Under the pieces are notes generated by a model, which was given only the letters and a program-made list of their open reading frames with translations, did no database searches and was not told the origin of the DNA. The position numbers were made by a program, and so were the translations under genes. Shown here piece by piece: positions 47,056 through 56,180 of a stretch of DNA of 64,000 nt (position 1 is its first letter; every line of letters starts with the position of its first letter). The DNA is from Treponema sp. (lineage in GTDB: Bacteria; Spirochaetota; Spirochaetia; Treponematales; Treponemataceae): positions 62,001 through 126,000 of the forward strand of contig JAEDCN010000005.1 of assembly GCA_016294105.1 (NCBI GenBank), given 5' to 3'.

Positions 47056-48206
47056 GCAGCCACCCCGACACGCTGAATCCCGCAATGGTGTGGTATGCGG
47101 AGGATGGGGAGGATAATGATGTGGTGCTTTCAACACGTATCCGTCTTGCCCGCAATTTGGCAAACTTTGTCTTTCCCTGTCAGTGTAGTACCGATGATGC
47201 CCAGCGGATACAAACCTCTGTTTTTGAAGCCTTTAGAAAGGTGCCTCATCCAGAGCAGTACCAGCAGGTGGGAACAGACCAACTGGATTTCTATGCCCGG
47301 CAGCTTTTAGTGGAACGGAGTATCCTTCCAGAACGTAGCTACACGGAGCGAAACATCAACAATCCCCAAACAGATATTTTCCGCAAATTTGAATGTGTGC
47401 CGGCAGTGGTGGTGCGTACCGACGGACGGGTGTCCTGCCTAGTAAACGGCCGAGATCACATCAGCATAGCTTCACTGACTGCAGGATACAACACTAGTAC
47501 TCCTTGGCAGCTGTGTCGGCAGATTGATTCTGTGCTTCAGCAAAGCTTGCAGTTTGCTGCTTCCTATGATTTTGGCTTTCTTACCTCTGATTTGAAGGAT
47601 GCAGGAAGTGGCATGAAGATTTCCCTACGACTTTTTCTGCCAGGACTGCTGCAAACCCAGCAGATTCAGCAGGTAATGGATGAGGTTTCCAAGAAAAATT
47701 GCCAGCTGGAAGCAGCCTTTGGAGGAACCTCCGTTCCCTATGCAGCCTTGGGAGCCTGTTATCAGCTTAGCTCCCTCTATGCAGCCTGTGGCAGTGAAGA
47801 GGATCAGCTAGGGGAATTTGATATGGTGGTGTCAGAGCTTTGTTCACGGGAACGGAAAGCCCGCAGCACCTACGCCGAAAGCCGCCCCACCATGCTTCGC
47901 CACATCATCAGCCGAATGTATGCCGTTATGCGGTATAGTCGCTTCATCGATTGCAGCGAGGCCATGGACATTATCAGCACCCTACAGCTGGGAATCAGTG
48001 TGGGCCTCATTATGGGAATTACCTATCGGGAGCTTCACGCCCTTATGTACCGCATACGTAATGCCCACCTGGATTATCTGTACAAGGACAAGGAATTGAA
48101 CTTTGCCTTTGAAGCCGACGTCCAAGAGCATCCTGTCCTGGTTATTTCCCGTCTGAGAGCCCTATTGCTACAGGAAGCCTTGGAAAAGGTTCAAATTTGC
48201 TTTTAA
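47052..48206 (+). CDS. mcsB: McsB-like protein with degenerate arginine-kinase site
   Basis: 384 residues, collinear with McsB: VVLSTRIRLARNLANFVFP matches the N-terminal nucleotide-site motif. The catalytic parts are altered. NEEDH of McsB is NGRDH (catalytic Glu lost), the CPTNVGTG loop is DLKDAGSG (Cys replaced by Asp), LRASV is MKISL, and the RGIYGEGSEAVG loop with the second Glu is FGGTSVPYAALG. By known phosphagen/arginine kinase chemistry this protein should not phosphorylate arginine. It may be a structural adaptor for McsA and ClpC. Confidence 0.85.
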   Translation: MSSHPDTLNPAMVWYAEDGEDNDVVLSTRIRLARNLANFVFPCQCSTDDAQRIQTSVFEAFRKVPHPEQYQQVGTDQLDFYARQLLVERSILPERSYTERNINNPQTDIFRKFECVPAVVVRTDGRVSCLVNGRDHISIASLTAGYNTSTPWQLCRQIDSVLQQSLQFAASYDFGFLTSDLKDAGSGMKISLRLFLPGLLQTQQIQQVMDEVSKKNCQLEAAFGGTSVPYAALGACYQLSSLYAACGSEEDQLGEFDMVVSELCSRERKARSTYAESRPTMLRHIISRMYAVMRYSRFIDCSEAMDIISTLQLGISVGLIMGITYRELHALMYRIRNAHLDYLYKDKELNFAFEADVQEHPVLVISRLRALLLQEALEKVQICF

Positions 48207-48243
48207 TGAGCCGCTGTACTAGACTTTAGGGTGTAGAACTTGG

Positions 48244-48291
48244 CTAAACTAATTTAGCTCTAAATTAATTTAACGCTAAATTATAAGCTCT
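48244..48291 (+). promoter_or_regulatory. Three 16-bp tandem operator-like repeats before clpC
   Basis: Three units start CTAAA at 48244, 48260 and 48276, an exact 16-bp period. They also form two overlapping palindromes, TAATTTA-4-TAAATTA, at 48250-48267 and 48266-48283. The array ends 32 bases before the clpC start. It does not match the CtsR heptad direct repeat or the CIRCE element. Confidence 0.6.
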
Positions 48292-48323
48292 GCCGAAAAT
48301 ATAAAGAAGTGTAAGGAATTACT

Positions 48324-50885
48324 ATGGCAAAGAATTTATCACCTCGGGCCCATAAGCTTGTGACAGTTTTGGCTCAGGAGGAAGGAAAAAAAAGCGGCAG
48401 CGATCAGTTGCAGCCTGAACATATTTTAATCGCCCTGCTGAAGCATGCCGACGGTTTGGGTTATATTTTATTGCAAAAGCTTAGGATAAACGTACTGTCC
48501 TTTCAGTTGGCTCTGGAACAAAGCCTTTTCACCCGCACAAAGGTAGGAACCTTCAGTGATTTACCTGCTTCCCGGCGGCTGAGAAGCTTGCTTGATGCAG
48601 CTGCCATTGAATCCCGCAGTCTTCGTCGTGATTATGTGGGAACGGAGCATTTAGTTTTAGCCGCCATTCGGGAACAACACAGCATCACCTCCCGTTTTTT
48701 TGAAAAGGCGGGATTACGGATTGAGGATGTATATTCTGCCCTAAACGGTATTTACGAAAAATTTCAGTCCTCCTATGAAAGCCGAGGCAGGGAAATGGCT
48801 ATTCCCGTGTTTTCCACCGGGAGTCAGGGGGGAATCCGCAACGATAAGTCTAGAAACGGCCGTCCCAGTATTTTGGCTGAATTTAGCCGAGATCTTACTG
48901 CATTGGCTGCCAATCAGCAGCTTGATCCTGTGGTGGGGCGAGAAAAAGAGGTTCGCCGTGTTATCCAGCTTCTTTCCCGCCGCACTAAAAACAATCCCGT
49001 GCTGATTGGAGACCCTGGAGTTGGAAAAACAGCCATTGTAGAAGGGCTTGCCCATCACATTGTTAAGGGCACTGTTCCTCGTAATTTGCTGAAAAAACGC
49101 ATTCTATCCCTAGATCTTGCAGCAGTGGTGGCTGGAACAAAGTATCGTGGTGAATTTGAAGAGCGAATCAAGCATATTCTCAAAGAAATTCTTGAAAACA
49201 AAGACATTATCTTGTTTATTGACGAGTTGCACACCCTCATTGGTGCAGGTGGTTCAGAAGGAGCTATGGATGCTTCCAATCTGCTAAAACCAGCCCTTGC
49301 CCGTGGGGAACTTCAGTGTATTGGGGCCACCACCTTGGCCGAGTACCGCAAGTATTTTGAACGTGATGCAGCTTTGGAGCGTCGCTTCCAGTCGGTTTTG
49401 GTAGAAGAACCCACCGACCAAGAGGCCATTTTGATTCTGGAAGGAATTAGAAAAAAATACGAAAGCTTCCACGGGGTACGCTACGAAGATGATGTTATTC
49501 CCGCCACTGTTCGGTTTGCTCGCCGTTACTTGAGCGATCGGTGTCTGCCAGACAAGGCCATTGATCTCTTGGACGAAGCTGGTGCCATGAAAAAGATTGA
49601 CGAGGAAGAAAAGCCTCTAGAACTGGAAGAGCTAGAAGCAAGCATCAGTGAGCTTACGGAAGAAAAGCGGCTTTTGGTGCAGAATCAGGACTACGAGGCA
49701 GCAGCAGAAATCCGTGACCGAGTGCATTTGCTCCGTGGTCAGCTAGAAGCCATGCGGGAGCGATGGGAAAAAGGTGGCGACGGCAAGTACAAGGTTGTTA
49801 CCGTAGATGATGTAGCTTCTGTAGTGGCTTCTATCACGGGAATTCCCCTAGAACAGCTCACTGGCTCGGAGCTTACCCGCCTTTTGAACATGGAAGAAGA
49901 ATTGCATCGTCAGGTTATTGGCCAGGAAGAAGCGGTAGCCTCCATTGTGTCTGCAGTTCGCCGCTCCCGCACAGGAGTTTCTTCCTCCCGCCGTCCTTCA
50001 GGTTCCTTCATCTTCCTAGGGCCCACTGGTGTGGGAAAAACCTTGCTAGCAAAGACCCTGGCTCAGTTCCTCTTTGGCAGTGAAGATGCCCTTATCCGTG
50101 TAGACATGAGTGACTACATGGAAAAGCACAATTCCAGTCGCTTGGTGGGAGCTCCCCCAGGTTACGTGGGCTTTGAAGAAGGTGGTACCTTAACAGAAAA
50201 GGTTCGCCATCATCCCTATTCTGTCGTATTGTTGGACGAAATCGAAAAGGCTCACCCCGATGTATTCAATCTTTTGCTACAGGTGCTAGAAGAAGGGGAG
50301 CTTACAGATAACCTGGGACACACCGTCAGCTTCCGCAACACGGTCATCATCATGACTAGTAATGCAGGAATCCGCCAGATTACCGAAGGCTCTACTATGG
50401 GTTTTGCCCTGTCTGAAGAAACAAGTCTTTCCTATGAAGCTATTAAGGAAGGAGCCCTATCTGAGCTGAAAAAAATTCTTAGCCCAGAGCTTTTGAACCG
50501 TATTGACGATACCATCGTTTTCACCCCCTTGTCTAAGAAGGAAGTAGCTGGCATCCTGGATTTACAGCTTCAGGAATTGCAGGATAGGTTGGTAGAAAAG
50601 AACCTTACCATAACCGTAAAGCCTTCTGCAAAGGAATATTTGGTGGATCATGGCTACGATCCTGCCTTTGGTGCTCGTCCCATGAGACGTCTTATCCAGC
50701 GGGAAATTGAAGATCAGTTGGCAGTACGATTGATTGAAGATGTAGCTAATAATAACCAAAAGAATCCTGGCAAGGTGATAGTAAGCCTTTCTAAAGATAC
50801 ATTAAAGGTAGCCCTAAGGCGAGAAAAAGACAAGCTTCCAGCGGAACCTCCTTTGTCTTTAGAAATTGAGCCAATAAAATTGTAA
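48324..50885 (+). CDS. clpC: ClpC-type AAA+ protease ATPase
   Basis: 853 residues. Clp N-domain repeats (about 1-150) are followed by D1 ([15 protein letters not shown], about 225; [12 protein letters not shown]), a middle domain holding a UVR motif ([18 protein letters not shown]) that marks ClpC rather than ClpB or ClpA, D2 ([28 protein letters not shown]) and a C-terminal domain ending near [15 protein letters not shown]. It unfolds substrates for ClpP. It lies 117 bases after mcsB with its own operator-like leader. Confidence 0.96.
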   Translation: MAKNLSPRAHKLVTVLAQEEGKKSGSDQLQPEHILIALLKHADGLGYILLQKLRINVLSFQLALEQSLFTRTKVGTFSDLPASRRLRSLLDAAAIESRSLRRDYVGTEHLVLAAIREQHSITSRFFEKAGLRIEDVYSALNGIYEKFQSSYESRGREMAIPVFSTGSQGGIRNDKSRNGRPSILAEFSRDLTALAANQQLDPVVGREKEVRRVIQLLSRRTKNNPVLIGDPGVGKTAIVEGLAHHIVKGTVPRNLLKKRILSLDLAAVVAGTKYRGEFEERIKHILKEILENKDIILFIDELHTLIGAGGSEGAMDASNLLKPALARGELQCIGATTLAEYRKYFERDAALERRFQSVLVEEPTDQEAILILEGIRKKYESFHGVRYEDDVIPATVRFARRYLSDRCLPDKAIDLLDEAGAMKKIDEEEKPLELEELEASISELTEEKRLLVQNQDYEAAAEIRDRVHLLRGQLEAMRERWEKGGDGKYKVVTVDDVASVVASITGIPLEQLTGSELTRLLNMEEELHRQVIGQEEAVASIVSAVRRSRTGVSSSRRPSGSFIFLGPTGVGKTLLAKTLAQFLFGSEDALIRVDMSDYMEKHNSSRLVGAPPGYVGFEEGGTLTEKVRHHPYSVVLLDEIEKAHPDVFNLLLQVLEEGELTDNLGHTVSFRNTVIIMTSNAGIRQITEGSTMGFALSEETSLSYEAIKEGALSELKKILSPELLNRIDDTIVFTPLSKKEVAGILDLQLQELQDRLVEKNLTITVKPSAKEYLVDHGYDPAFGARPMRRLIQREIEDQLAVRLIEDVANNNQKNPGKVIVSLSKDTLKVALRREKDKLPAEPPLSLEIEPIKL

Positions 50886-50894
50886 TCATTACAA
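50880..50894. promoter_or_regulatory. PerR/Fur-like 7-1-7 palindrome upstream of rubrerythrin
   Basis: Perfect palindrome TTGTAAT-C-ATTACAA, close to the Per-box consensus TTATAATNATTATAA. It overlaps the clpC stop codon and lies 7 bases upstream of the rubrerythrin -35 box. Peroxide- or metal-responsive control is inferred. Confidence 0.65.
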
Positions 50895-50901
50895 ATTTCT
50901 C

Positions 50902-50930
50902 TTGCTTTTTTTTGGTGCTTGTATTATATT
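50902..50930 (+). promoter_or_regulatory. rbr: Rubrerythrin promoter
   Basis: TTGCTT (50902-50907), a 17-bp spacer, TATATT (50925-50930). A small hairpin (ACAAAT...ATTTGT) follows in the leader before the GGAGG ribosome site. Confidence 0.6.
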
Positions 50931-50995
50931 GTTTTTAGTTACAAATAAGATTTTTTTATCTATTTGTATAAATCCATACTATGCGGAGGAACATG

Positions 50996-51535
50996 ATGAA
51001 AGATTTGAAGGGAACAAAGACAGAGAAGAACCTTCAGGAGGCATTTGCCGGTGAATCAATGGCACGGAACAAGTATACTTACTTTGCTTCCAAGGCTCGC
51101 AAGGACGGCTATGTTCAGATTGCAGATCTCTTTGAAGAAACTGCTGCCAACGAAAAAGAGCACGCTGAACTTTGGTTCAAGCTTTTGAACGGTGGAATTG
51201 GAACAACTGCTGAAAACCTCAAGGCAGCAGCTGCTGGAGAAAACTACGAGCACGAGAATATGTATCCTAGCTTCGCAAAGGAAGCTCGTGAAGAAGGATT
51301 TGACAGCATTGCAAAGCTTTTTGAAGGTGTTGCAGCTATCGAAAAGGCTCACGAAGAGCGTTATCTCAAGCTCTTGGCAAACGTAGAAAACGGATTGGTA
51401 TTCTCCAAGGACGGAGATGTAATGTGGCAGTGCAGCAACTGTGGTCACTTGGTATTCGGAAAAGAAGCTCCCAAGGCTTGCCCTGTTTGTGCCCATCCTC
51501 AGGCTTACTTCCAGATCAAGGCTGAAAACTATTAA
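50996..51535 (+). CDS. rbr: Rubrerythrin
   Basis: 179 residues. A di-iron four-helix domain with the expected glutamates ([39 protein letters not shown]) is followed by a C-terminal rubredoxin-type iron centre (CSNCGH and CPVCAHP). It reduces hydrogen peroxide in anaerobes. ATG 50996 is preferred over 50993 and 50984 because GGAGG is 6 bases upstream. A strong terminator follows. Confidence 0.96.
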   Translation: MKDLKGTKTEKNLQEAFAGESMARNKYTYFASKARKDGYVQIADLFEETAANEKEHAELWFKLLNGGIGTTAENLKAAAAGENYEHENMYPSFAKEAREEGFDSIAKLFEGVAAIEKAHEERYLKLLANVENGLVFSKDGDVMWQCSNCGHLVFGKEAPKACPVCAHPQAYFQIKAENY

Positions 51536-51553
51536 TCCCTTGTAAATCTGAAG

Positions 51554-51590
51554 AACCCCCTCGCTTGATTTAGGCGAGGGGGTTTTATTT
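51554..51590 (+). terminator. Rubrerythrin terminator
   Basis: Stem AACCCCCTCGC / GCGAGGGGGTT (11 bp, 9-nt loop) followed by TTATTTTG. Confidence 0.88.
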
Positions 51591-51619
51591 TGTGCTAGGC
51601 ATGAAATAAACTTTAGATA

Positions 51620-51650
51620 AAAAAAAACACTCGGCAGAACCGAGTGTTTT
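51620..51650 (-). terminator. Terminator of tRNA-Val, proximal copy
   Basis: On the minus strand the stem AAAACACTCGG / CCGAGTGTTTT has a 5-nt loop and is followed by more T residues. It begins 1 base after the tRNA 3' end. Confidence 0.88.
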
Positions 51651-51651
51651 C

Positions 51652-51724
51652 TGGGCGCTGAGAGGATCGAACTCCCGACATTTTGGGTGTAAACCAAACG
51701 CTCTCCCAGCTGAGCTAAGCGCCC
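51652..51724 (-). tRNA. tRNA-Val (anticodon UAC), copy 1
   Basis: 73 nt. The acceptor stem GGGCGCT/AGCGCCC, D arm (GCTC...GAGC), anticodon stem TTTGG/CCAAA with loop TTTACAC (anticodon TAC), T arm GGGAG-TTCGATC-CTCTC with one G-T pair, and discriminator A all fold. CCA is not encoded. Confidence 0.96.
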
Positions 51725-51736
51725 TTGATGTGTAAT

Positions 51737-51765
51737 ACTATATCAGAGGCAGAAAAAAATGTCAA
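51737..51765 (-). promoter_or_regulatory. tRNA-Val promoter, copy 1
   Basis: Minus strand TTGACA (51760-51765), 17-bp spacer, TATAGT (51737-51742), 12 bases before the tRNA 5' end. Confidence 0.85.
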
Positions 51766-51827
51766 GAAGTAAAATGCTATTTTTTAAAATTTACTGATAA
51801 AATTTATTTGCCCGATAAATCTAATGC

Positions 51828-51858
51828 AAAAAAAACACTCGGCAGAACCGAGTGTTTT
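51828..51858 (-). terminator. Terminator of tRNA-Val, distal copy
   Basis: Same stem and T-run as the terminator at 51620-51650. Confidence 0.88.
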
Positions 51859-51859
51859 C

Positions 51860-51932
51860 TGGGCGCTGAGAGGATCGAACTCCCGACATTTTGGGTGTAA
51901 ACCAAACGCTCTCCCAGCTGAGCTAAGCGCCC
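51860..51932 (-). tRNA. tRNA-Val (anticodon UAC), copy 2
   Basis: Identical over its 73 nt to the copy at 51652-51724. Confidence 0.96.
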
Positions 51933-51944
51933 CTGATGTGTAAT

Positions 51945-51973
51945 ACTATATCAGAGGCAGAGAAAAATGTCAA
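51945..51973 (-). promoter_or_regulatory. tRNA-Val promoter, copy 2
   Basis: Minus strand TTGACA (51968-51973), 17-bp spacer, TATAGT (51945-51950). One base in the spacer differs from copy 1. Confidence 0.85.
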
Positions 51974-51990
51974 GCCTTAAATCTATATTT

Positions 51991-52689
51991 TTACTCTTCC
52001 ATGGAATTAATTTCATCCACAGGGAATATGTAGCTGTCCTGAAGCTTCAAAGAAATGAAGGGAATCTCTTCTATGCTGCTAGTAATAGGAATGGTAAAGG
52101 AGTAGATCAAGGGCTGGTAGTTTTCTGCACGAATGGTGATGGTGAAAGGGAAATTTTTTGTTTCTCCTTCCTGACTTGCAGGGAGTGGAGCTGGCCTAAA
52201 GGTAAAACATCCCTTACCTGGCTTATAGGTGAGGGTAGGGTTTTCCCAAGAAGCATCTTCCATGGGAACAAGCTTTCCGTCTGCAGTTAATTCTACAGTA
52301 ACTCCTGCCATAGGCTCAAAGGTATGGCCATCATAAACTGCTCCCATGAAAACAGGGAAACTAAAAGCCGGAACATTTTCTACAGGATTTTCAATCTTTC
52401 TCTTTTCATGGTAGGGACGCTTTGCTGCATTGACAATTCTCATGCCATCAATGATCATGGCATCAATATCAGCCATAATCTGTCCGTTAAGGGCAAGATT
52501 TGCATAGGTCATGCCACGTCCTGACACAACATACTTGGGATGGATTCTATTAAGCACATAGCATATTGTATCCATACGACAATTTTCACAGCTACAAGTT
52601 AAAAAAGAATTCTTTGCCTCTGCGAATTCATCGTATAAGGCATTGGTACGGTTTGTAATATATGATTCCATTACGTTCTGAACTTTCAT
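51991..52689 (-). CDS. ComFB-domain protein
   Basis: 232 residues. The N-terminal half (about 1-100) fits the late-competence ComFB family: NVMESYITNRTNALYDEF, a Cys cluster CSCENCRMDTICYVLNRIHPKYVVSGRG. The C-terminal half (about 115-232) is a beta-rich carboxypeptidase-regulatory-like module (YDGHTFEPMAGVTVELTADG). ComFB proteins have recently been linked to cyclic dinucleotide binding; whether this one binds any is unknown. GGAGG supports ATG 52689. Confidence 0.75.
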   Translation of the reverse strand: MKVQNVMESYITNRTNALYDEFAEAKNSFLTCSCENCRMDTICYVLNRIHPKYVVSGRGMTYANLALNGQIMADIDAMIIDGMRIVNAAKRPYHEKRKIENPVENVPAFSFPVFMGAVYDGHTFEPMAGVTVELTADGKLVPMEDASWENPTLTYKPGKGCFTFRPAPLPASQEGETKNFPFTITIRAENYQPLIYSFTIPITSSIEEIPFISLKLQDSYIFPVDEINSMEE

Positions 52690-52703
52690 TTTGTCCTCCA
52701 AAA

Positions 52704-53969
52704 CTAACCAAGTATACTAACTCTATTATATTCCATATCTAGAAATCTGGCAATGATTTTACATTCTTTCTCTTGAAATGAACAGGAATTATCCTGTTGA
52801 CGGATTGCAACACGAATTTTCCGCAGGCTTCCAGTAAAGGAGGCCACAGTTTTGCTAGAAAAGACGGTGGAACTTTGGGAGAAGGGTACTTCCTCGTCAC
52901 AAATCCACAGGTCACTTTCAAAGGAAATTCGCTCAGGAATGTCGATTAAAATGTGCTGGGAAGGAATTCCTAGTTTTTGGGCAAGGTTTTCCTCTGCTTC
53001 ATGACGCTTGTCTAGCTGTTCCAAAGCTGTGTGCATGGGGTTTGCTCCATCAAACTTGATTTCTGCAGCCACCTTGTACAACTGGCGCTCCAGTACTCCT
53101 TGTGCCAGCACAATCTCTGGAAAGACTTTTTCTCCGTGATTGGTGGCAATGGACTGCAACAAATGATGGATTCCTTGGTCATCTTGCTGGTACAGCTCCT
53201 CTGGGTGAACAAGCTTTTTGGAAAGGGCTGCAAAAAGAGCCTTTTTCATCATGGCGGTGGCAATACGCACCTGCTTGTGCCAGTACACGGAGCGATACAT
53301 CAAGTACTTGGAAAAAAGGAGATTTTCCACAGAAAGGATGGCAGCGGAATCTAGCTGAATCCCCCGCTGGTGATGGGGTAAAATCTGATCTAGGGTAAAC
53401 TCTGTGTCTTGAATACCGTAGGGAACGCCGCAGTAATAGGCATCACGGTTCAGGTAGTCAAGTTTGTCGGGGTCTAGAACCCCAGACAGGAGCTTTCGGT
53501 AGAACAAGGTTTCTGTATCTTCAGTGGCAATGGTGGTGTCGATGATGGCAGCCACCTGCTGAGAATCTCCTCCTGCCTTGCTGATACAGCGGGCTATATC
53601 CTCCTTGAGCACAATGCGACCAGAAAGCACCTCATGTTCTTCTAGGGGGAGCTCCTTTAGGGAGTGGGTGTAGGGAAAGTGGCCAATGTCGTGGAAGAGG
53701 GCGGCAGCATACCAAGAGATTCTGCCACTGGGGGTAATCCAGTGAGCCCCCTGTTGTTCCAGACATTGGAGTATTCGTCGGGCAATTTCGTAAACTCCCA
53801 GTGAGTGCCCCGCACGAGTGTGGACAGCTCCTGGATACACCAATTCCGTGGGACCTAGTTGACGAATCCTACTAAGGCGAACAAAGTCTGCCGTGGTAAG
53901 AGCTTGAGCCAAGGCCTCTGGTAAGTAGATGTGTTTCCACAAGGGATCACGAATTGCCCGATACTCCAT
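52704..53969 (-). CDS. HD-superfamily phosphohydrolase (dGTPase/SAMHD1-like)
   Basis: 421 residues. Metal-site residues of the HD fold are present: H in RAGHSLGVYEIA, HD in ALFHDIGHFPYTHSLKE and D in DPDKLDYLNRDAYYCGVPYGIQD, which is the COG1078 signature. Members hydrolyse dNTPs or other nucleotides. The start MEYRAIRDPLWKHI is one base after the aconitase stop, and GGAGG in the aconitase end serves as ribosome site. ComFB follows 14 bases later, so the three genes probably share a transcript. Confidence 0.88.
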   Translation of the reverse strand: MEYRAIRDPLWKHIYLPEALAQALTTADFVRLSRIRQLGPTELVYPGAVHTRAGHSLGVYEIARRILQCLEQQGAHWITPSGRISWYAAALFHDIGHFPYTHSLKELPLEEHEVLSGRIVLKEDIARCISKAGGDSQQVAAIIDTTIATEDTETLFYRKLLSGVLDPDKLDYLNRDAYYCGVPYGIQDTEFTLDQILPHHQRGIQLDSAAILSVENLLFSKYLMYRSVYWHKQVRIATAMMKKALFAALSKKLVHPEELYQQDDQGIHHLLQSIATNHGEKVFPEIVLAQGVLERQLYKVAAEIKFDGANPMHTALEQLDKRHEAEENLAQKLGIPSQHILIDIPERISFESDLWICDEEVPFSQSSTVFSSKTVASFTGSLRKIRVAIRQQDNSCSFQEKECKIIARFLDMEYNRVSILG

Positions 53970-53970
53970 C

Positions 53971-56007
53971 TTACTGACCGCCTCCACGAGTATAGGCTGC
54001 CAAACCACCAGCTTTAATGATGGTTCTGCTACGCTGAGCCATGGTATTCTTTCCCACAATGGTTTTGGAGCCAGACTGACCTGTTATTGTAATAGCAAAG
54101 TCTTCTCCAGTTTCCATTGCAGCAGCAATATTAGTAATTTCGATGGTGTCACCTTCTTGGATGCTGTCGTAGTCGGCAGGATTTGCAAAGGTAATAGGGA
54201 TAATACCATAATTGATAAGGTTTGCTTGGTGGATACGGGCAAAGGACTTAACCAATACTACCCGAACTCCCAGGTACATGGGGCCCAGAGCGGCGTGCTC
54301 ACGGGATGAACCCTGACCGTAGTTTTCACCACCTACAACGATACAACCAGCAAATCCATTTTTTTCGGCCTTGGCATAGAAGTTTTCATCAATGCGTTCA
54401 AAGGTGAACTTGGAGATTTCTGGAATGTTGGAGCGGAAGGGCAGCACCTTTGTTCCAGCAGGCATAATATCGTCGGTGGAAACATTGTCCTGGGCCTTTA
54501 GCAATACAGGCAGCTTGAGGCTTGCTTCAAATGCGGGGGATGCAGGACAGGGCTTGATATTGGGGCCACGAACAACTTCCACAGCCTCTGCTTCTGCCTG
54601 GGGCAGGGGAGCAATGAGCATGCTGTCGTCGGTGGCAGCTCCAGTAATGTCGGCAACGGTGAGCCCATGCAACCCACCAGCTAAGAGTGACTGACGACCT
54701 GTTTCACTGAGGCATGGATCTTCATAGTTTAGGGTTGTTGCATCAGTAATAACACCTGTAATGGCTGCGGCTGCGGCAGTTTCAGGGGAAACCAGGTATA
54801 CCTTGGCGTCAGCAGTACCAGAGCGTCCCTTGAAATTGCGGTTAAAGGTACGGAGAGAAACACCCTCTGTGTTGGGGGCAAATCCCATACCGATACAAGG
54901 ACCACAGGCACTTTCCAAAATGCGGAATCCAGCACGAATCAAATCACCCAAAATACCAGCCTTTTCTGCCATGAGCAAGGTGGTGCGGCTTCCGGGAGCA
55001 ATACCTGCCTCTACGCCGGGAGCAATGTGTTTGCCCCGCACAATGGCTGCTACTGCTGCCAAATCGTCCAAGGAGCTATTGGTACAGGAACCGATACAAA
55101 CCTGGGTAACTGTTTCTCCTGCCACAGAGGCAATTTCTGCTACAGCGTCGGGAGAGTGGGGCTTTGCTGCCAGTGGCTTGAGGGCATCTAAGTCGATTTC
55201 GATAATCTTGTCATAGGTGGCTCCCTCGTCGGCCTGCTGCTGGCTCCATTCCTGTCCACGGCCCATGGCTTCCAAGAAGGCCTTGGTGGTGGCGTCGGAG
55301 GGGAAGATACTACAGGTGGCACCAAGCTCTGCACCCATGTTAGTAATGGTGGCTCGCTGGGGAACGGTGAGGCTTTCTGCACCACTGCCAAAATATTCGT
55401 AGATGGCACCAACACCACCCTTTACGGTTTCACGGCGTAATACTTCAAGAATAACGTCCTTGGCTCCCACGCCTTTTTTGAGGGTTCCAGTGAGCTTAAC
55501 ACCGTAGATTTTGGGCATGGCCAAGTGGAAGGCTCCACCACCCATGGCAACGGCTACGTCAAGTCCACCTGCACCAATGGCAATCATACCGATTCCGCCT
55601 CCAGTGGGAGTGTGGGAGTCAGAACCAAGGAGGGTCTTGCCAGGCTTACCAAAGCGCTCTAAGTGAACCTGATGGCAAATACCATTACCGCAGCGGGAAA
55701 ACCACAGGCCGTACTTGGCGGCAATGCTTTGGAGATAGCGGTGATCGTCCATGTTGCGGAAGTCAGTTTGAAGGGTGTTGTGGTCAATGTAGGAAACGGA
55801 AAGCTCTGTGCGAACACGAGGAATGCCGATAGTCTCGAACTGTAGGTAGGTCATGGTACCAGTAGCGTCCTGAGTAAGGGTCTGGTCAATGCGGATGGCA
55901 ATGTCTGCTCCCCGCTGGATGGGAGTTCCGGGGGTAAATGTTGTGTTGGGGCAGGCTTCTGGAACGATGTGAGCCTGCAAGATTTTTTCTGCCAAGGTTA
56001 ATGCCAT
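53971..56007 (-). CDS. Aconitate hydratase (short, Aquifex-type)
   Basis: 678 residues. Aconitase core with the three iron-sulfur cysteines (IGSCTNSSLDD, then ACGPCIGMG), substrate motif GSDSHTPTGGGIGMIAIGAGG and a C-terminal swivel domain (DNVSTDDIMPAGTKVLPFRS; GENYGQGSSREHAALGPMYLG). It isomerises citrate and isocitrate; homoaconitase-type activity on related acids is possible in this size class. AAGGAG precedes ATG 56007. Confidence 0.92.
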   Translation of the reverse strand: MALTLAEKILQAHIVPEACPNTTFTPGTPIQRGADIAIRIDQTLTQDATGTMTYLQFETIGIPRVRTELSVSYIDHNTLQTDFRNMDDHRYLQSIAAKYGLWFSRCGNGICHQVHLERFGKPGKTLLGSDSHTPTGGGIGMIAIGAGGLDVAVAMGGGAFHLAMPKIYGVKLTGTLKKGVGAKDVILEVLRRETVKGGVGAIYEYFGSGAESLTVPQRATITNMGAELGATCSIFPSDATTKAFLEAMGRGQEWSQQQADEGATYDKIIEIDLDALKPLAAKPHSPDAVAEIASVAGETVTQVCIGSCTNSSLDDLAAVAAIVRGKHIAPGVEAGIAPGSRTTLLMAEKAGILGDLIRAGFRILESACGPCIGMGFAPNTEGVSLRTFNRNFKGRSGTADAKVYLVSPETAAAAAITGVITDATTLNYEDPCLSETGRQSLLAGGLHGLTVADITGAATDDSMLIAPLPQAEAEAVEVVRGPNIKPCPASPAFEASLKLPVLLKAQDNVSTDDIMPAGTKVLPFRSNIPEISKFTFERIDENFYAKAEKNGFAGCIVVGGENYGQGSSREHAALGPMYLGVRVVLVKSFARIHQANLINYGIIPITFANPADYDSIQEGDTIEITNIAAAMETGEDFAITITGQSGSKTIVGKNTMAQRSRTIIKAGGLAAYTRGGGQ

Positions 56008-56180
56008 TGTATTCTCCTTATGTGTTTGTGGCCAAAACAAAGGGCCTTGTGTATCAGCTGAACCTGAGTTTTTCCACTGTATTGTAGTGGTCATTTGTGG
56101 AACTAGGAATCGAGATGATAACTTCAGTGATATTGTAGCGTTTTTAGGGGGAATTTACAAGAATGAGTTTATTTAGGGGG

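Larger units (their letters stand above)
51620..51974 (-). repeat. Tandem duplication of a tRNA-Val transcription unit
   Basis: Two 147-bp copies (51620-51766 and 51828-51974) are separated by 61 unrelated AT-rich bases. Each contains promoter, tRNA and terminator. I count two mismatches: 51725 T against C at 51933, and 51754 A against G at 51962. Both are outside the tRNA. Confidence 0.95.

Noticed and set aside
48250..48283. CtsR or CIRCE operator upstream of clpC
   Set aside because: The CtsR heptad direct repeat and the CIRCE 9-9-9 inverted repeat do not match; only a generic operator call is supportable.
53971..56094. Longer aconitase start at 56094
   Set aside because: The extra 29 residues do not resemble aconitase, while AAGGAG precedes the ATG at 56007.
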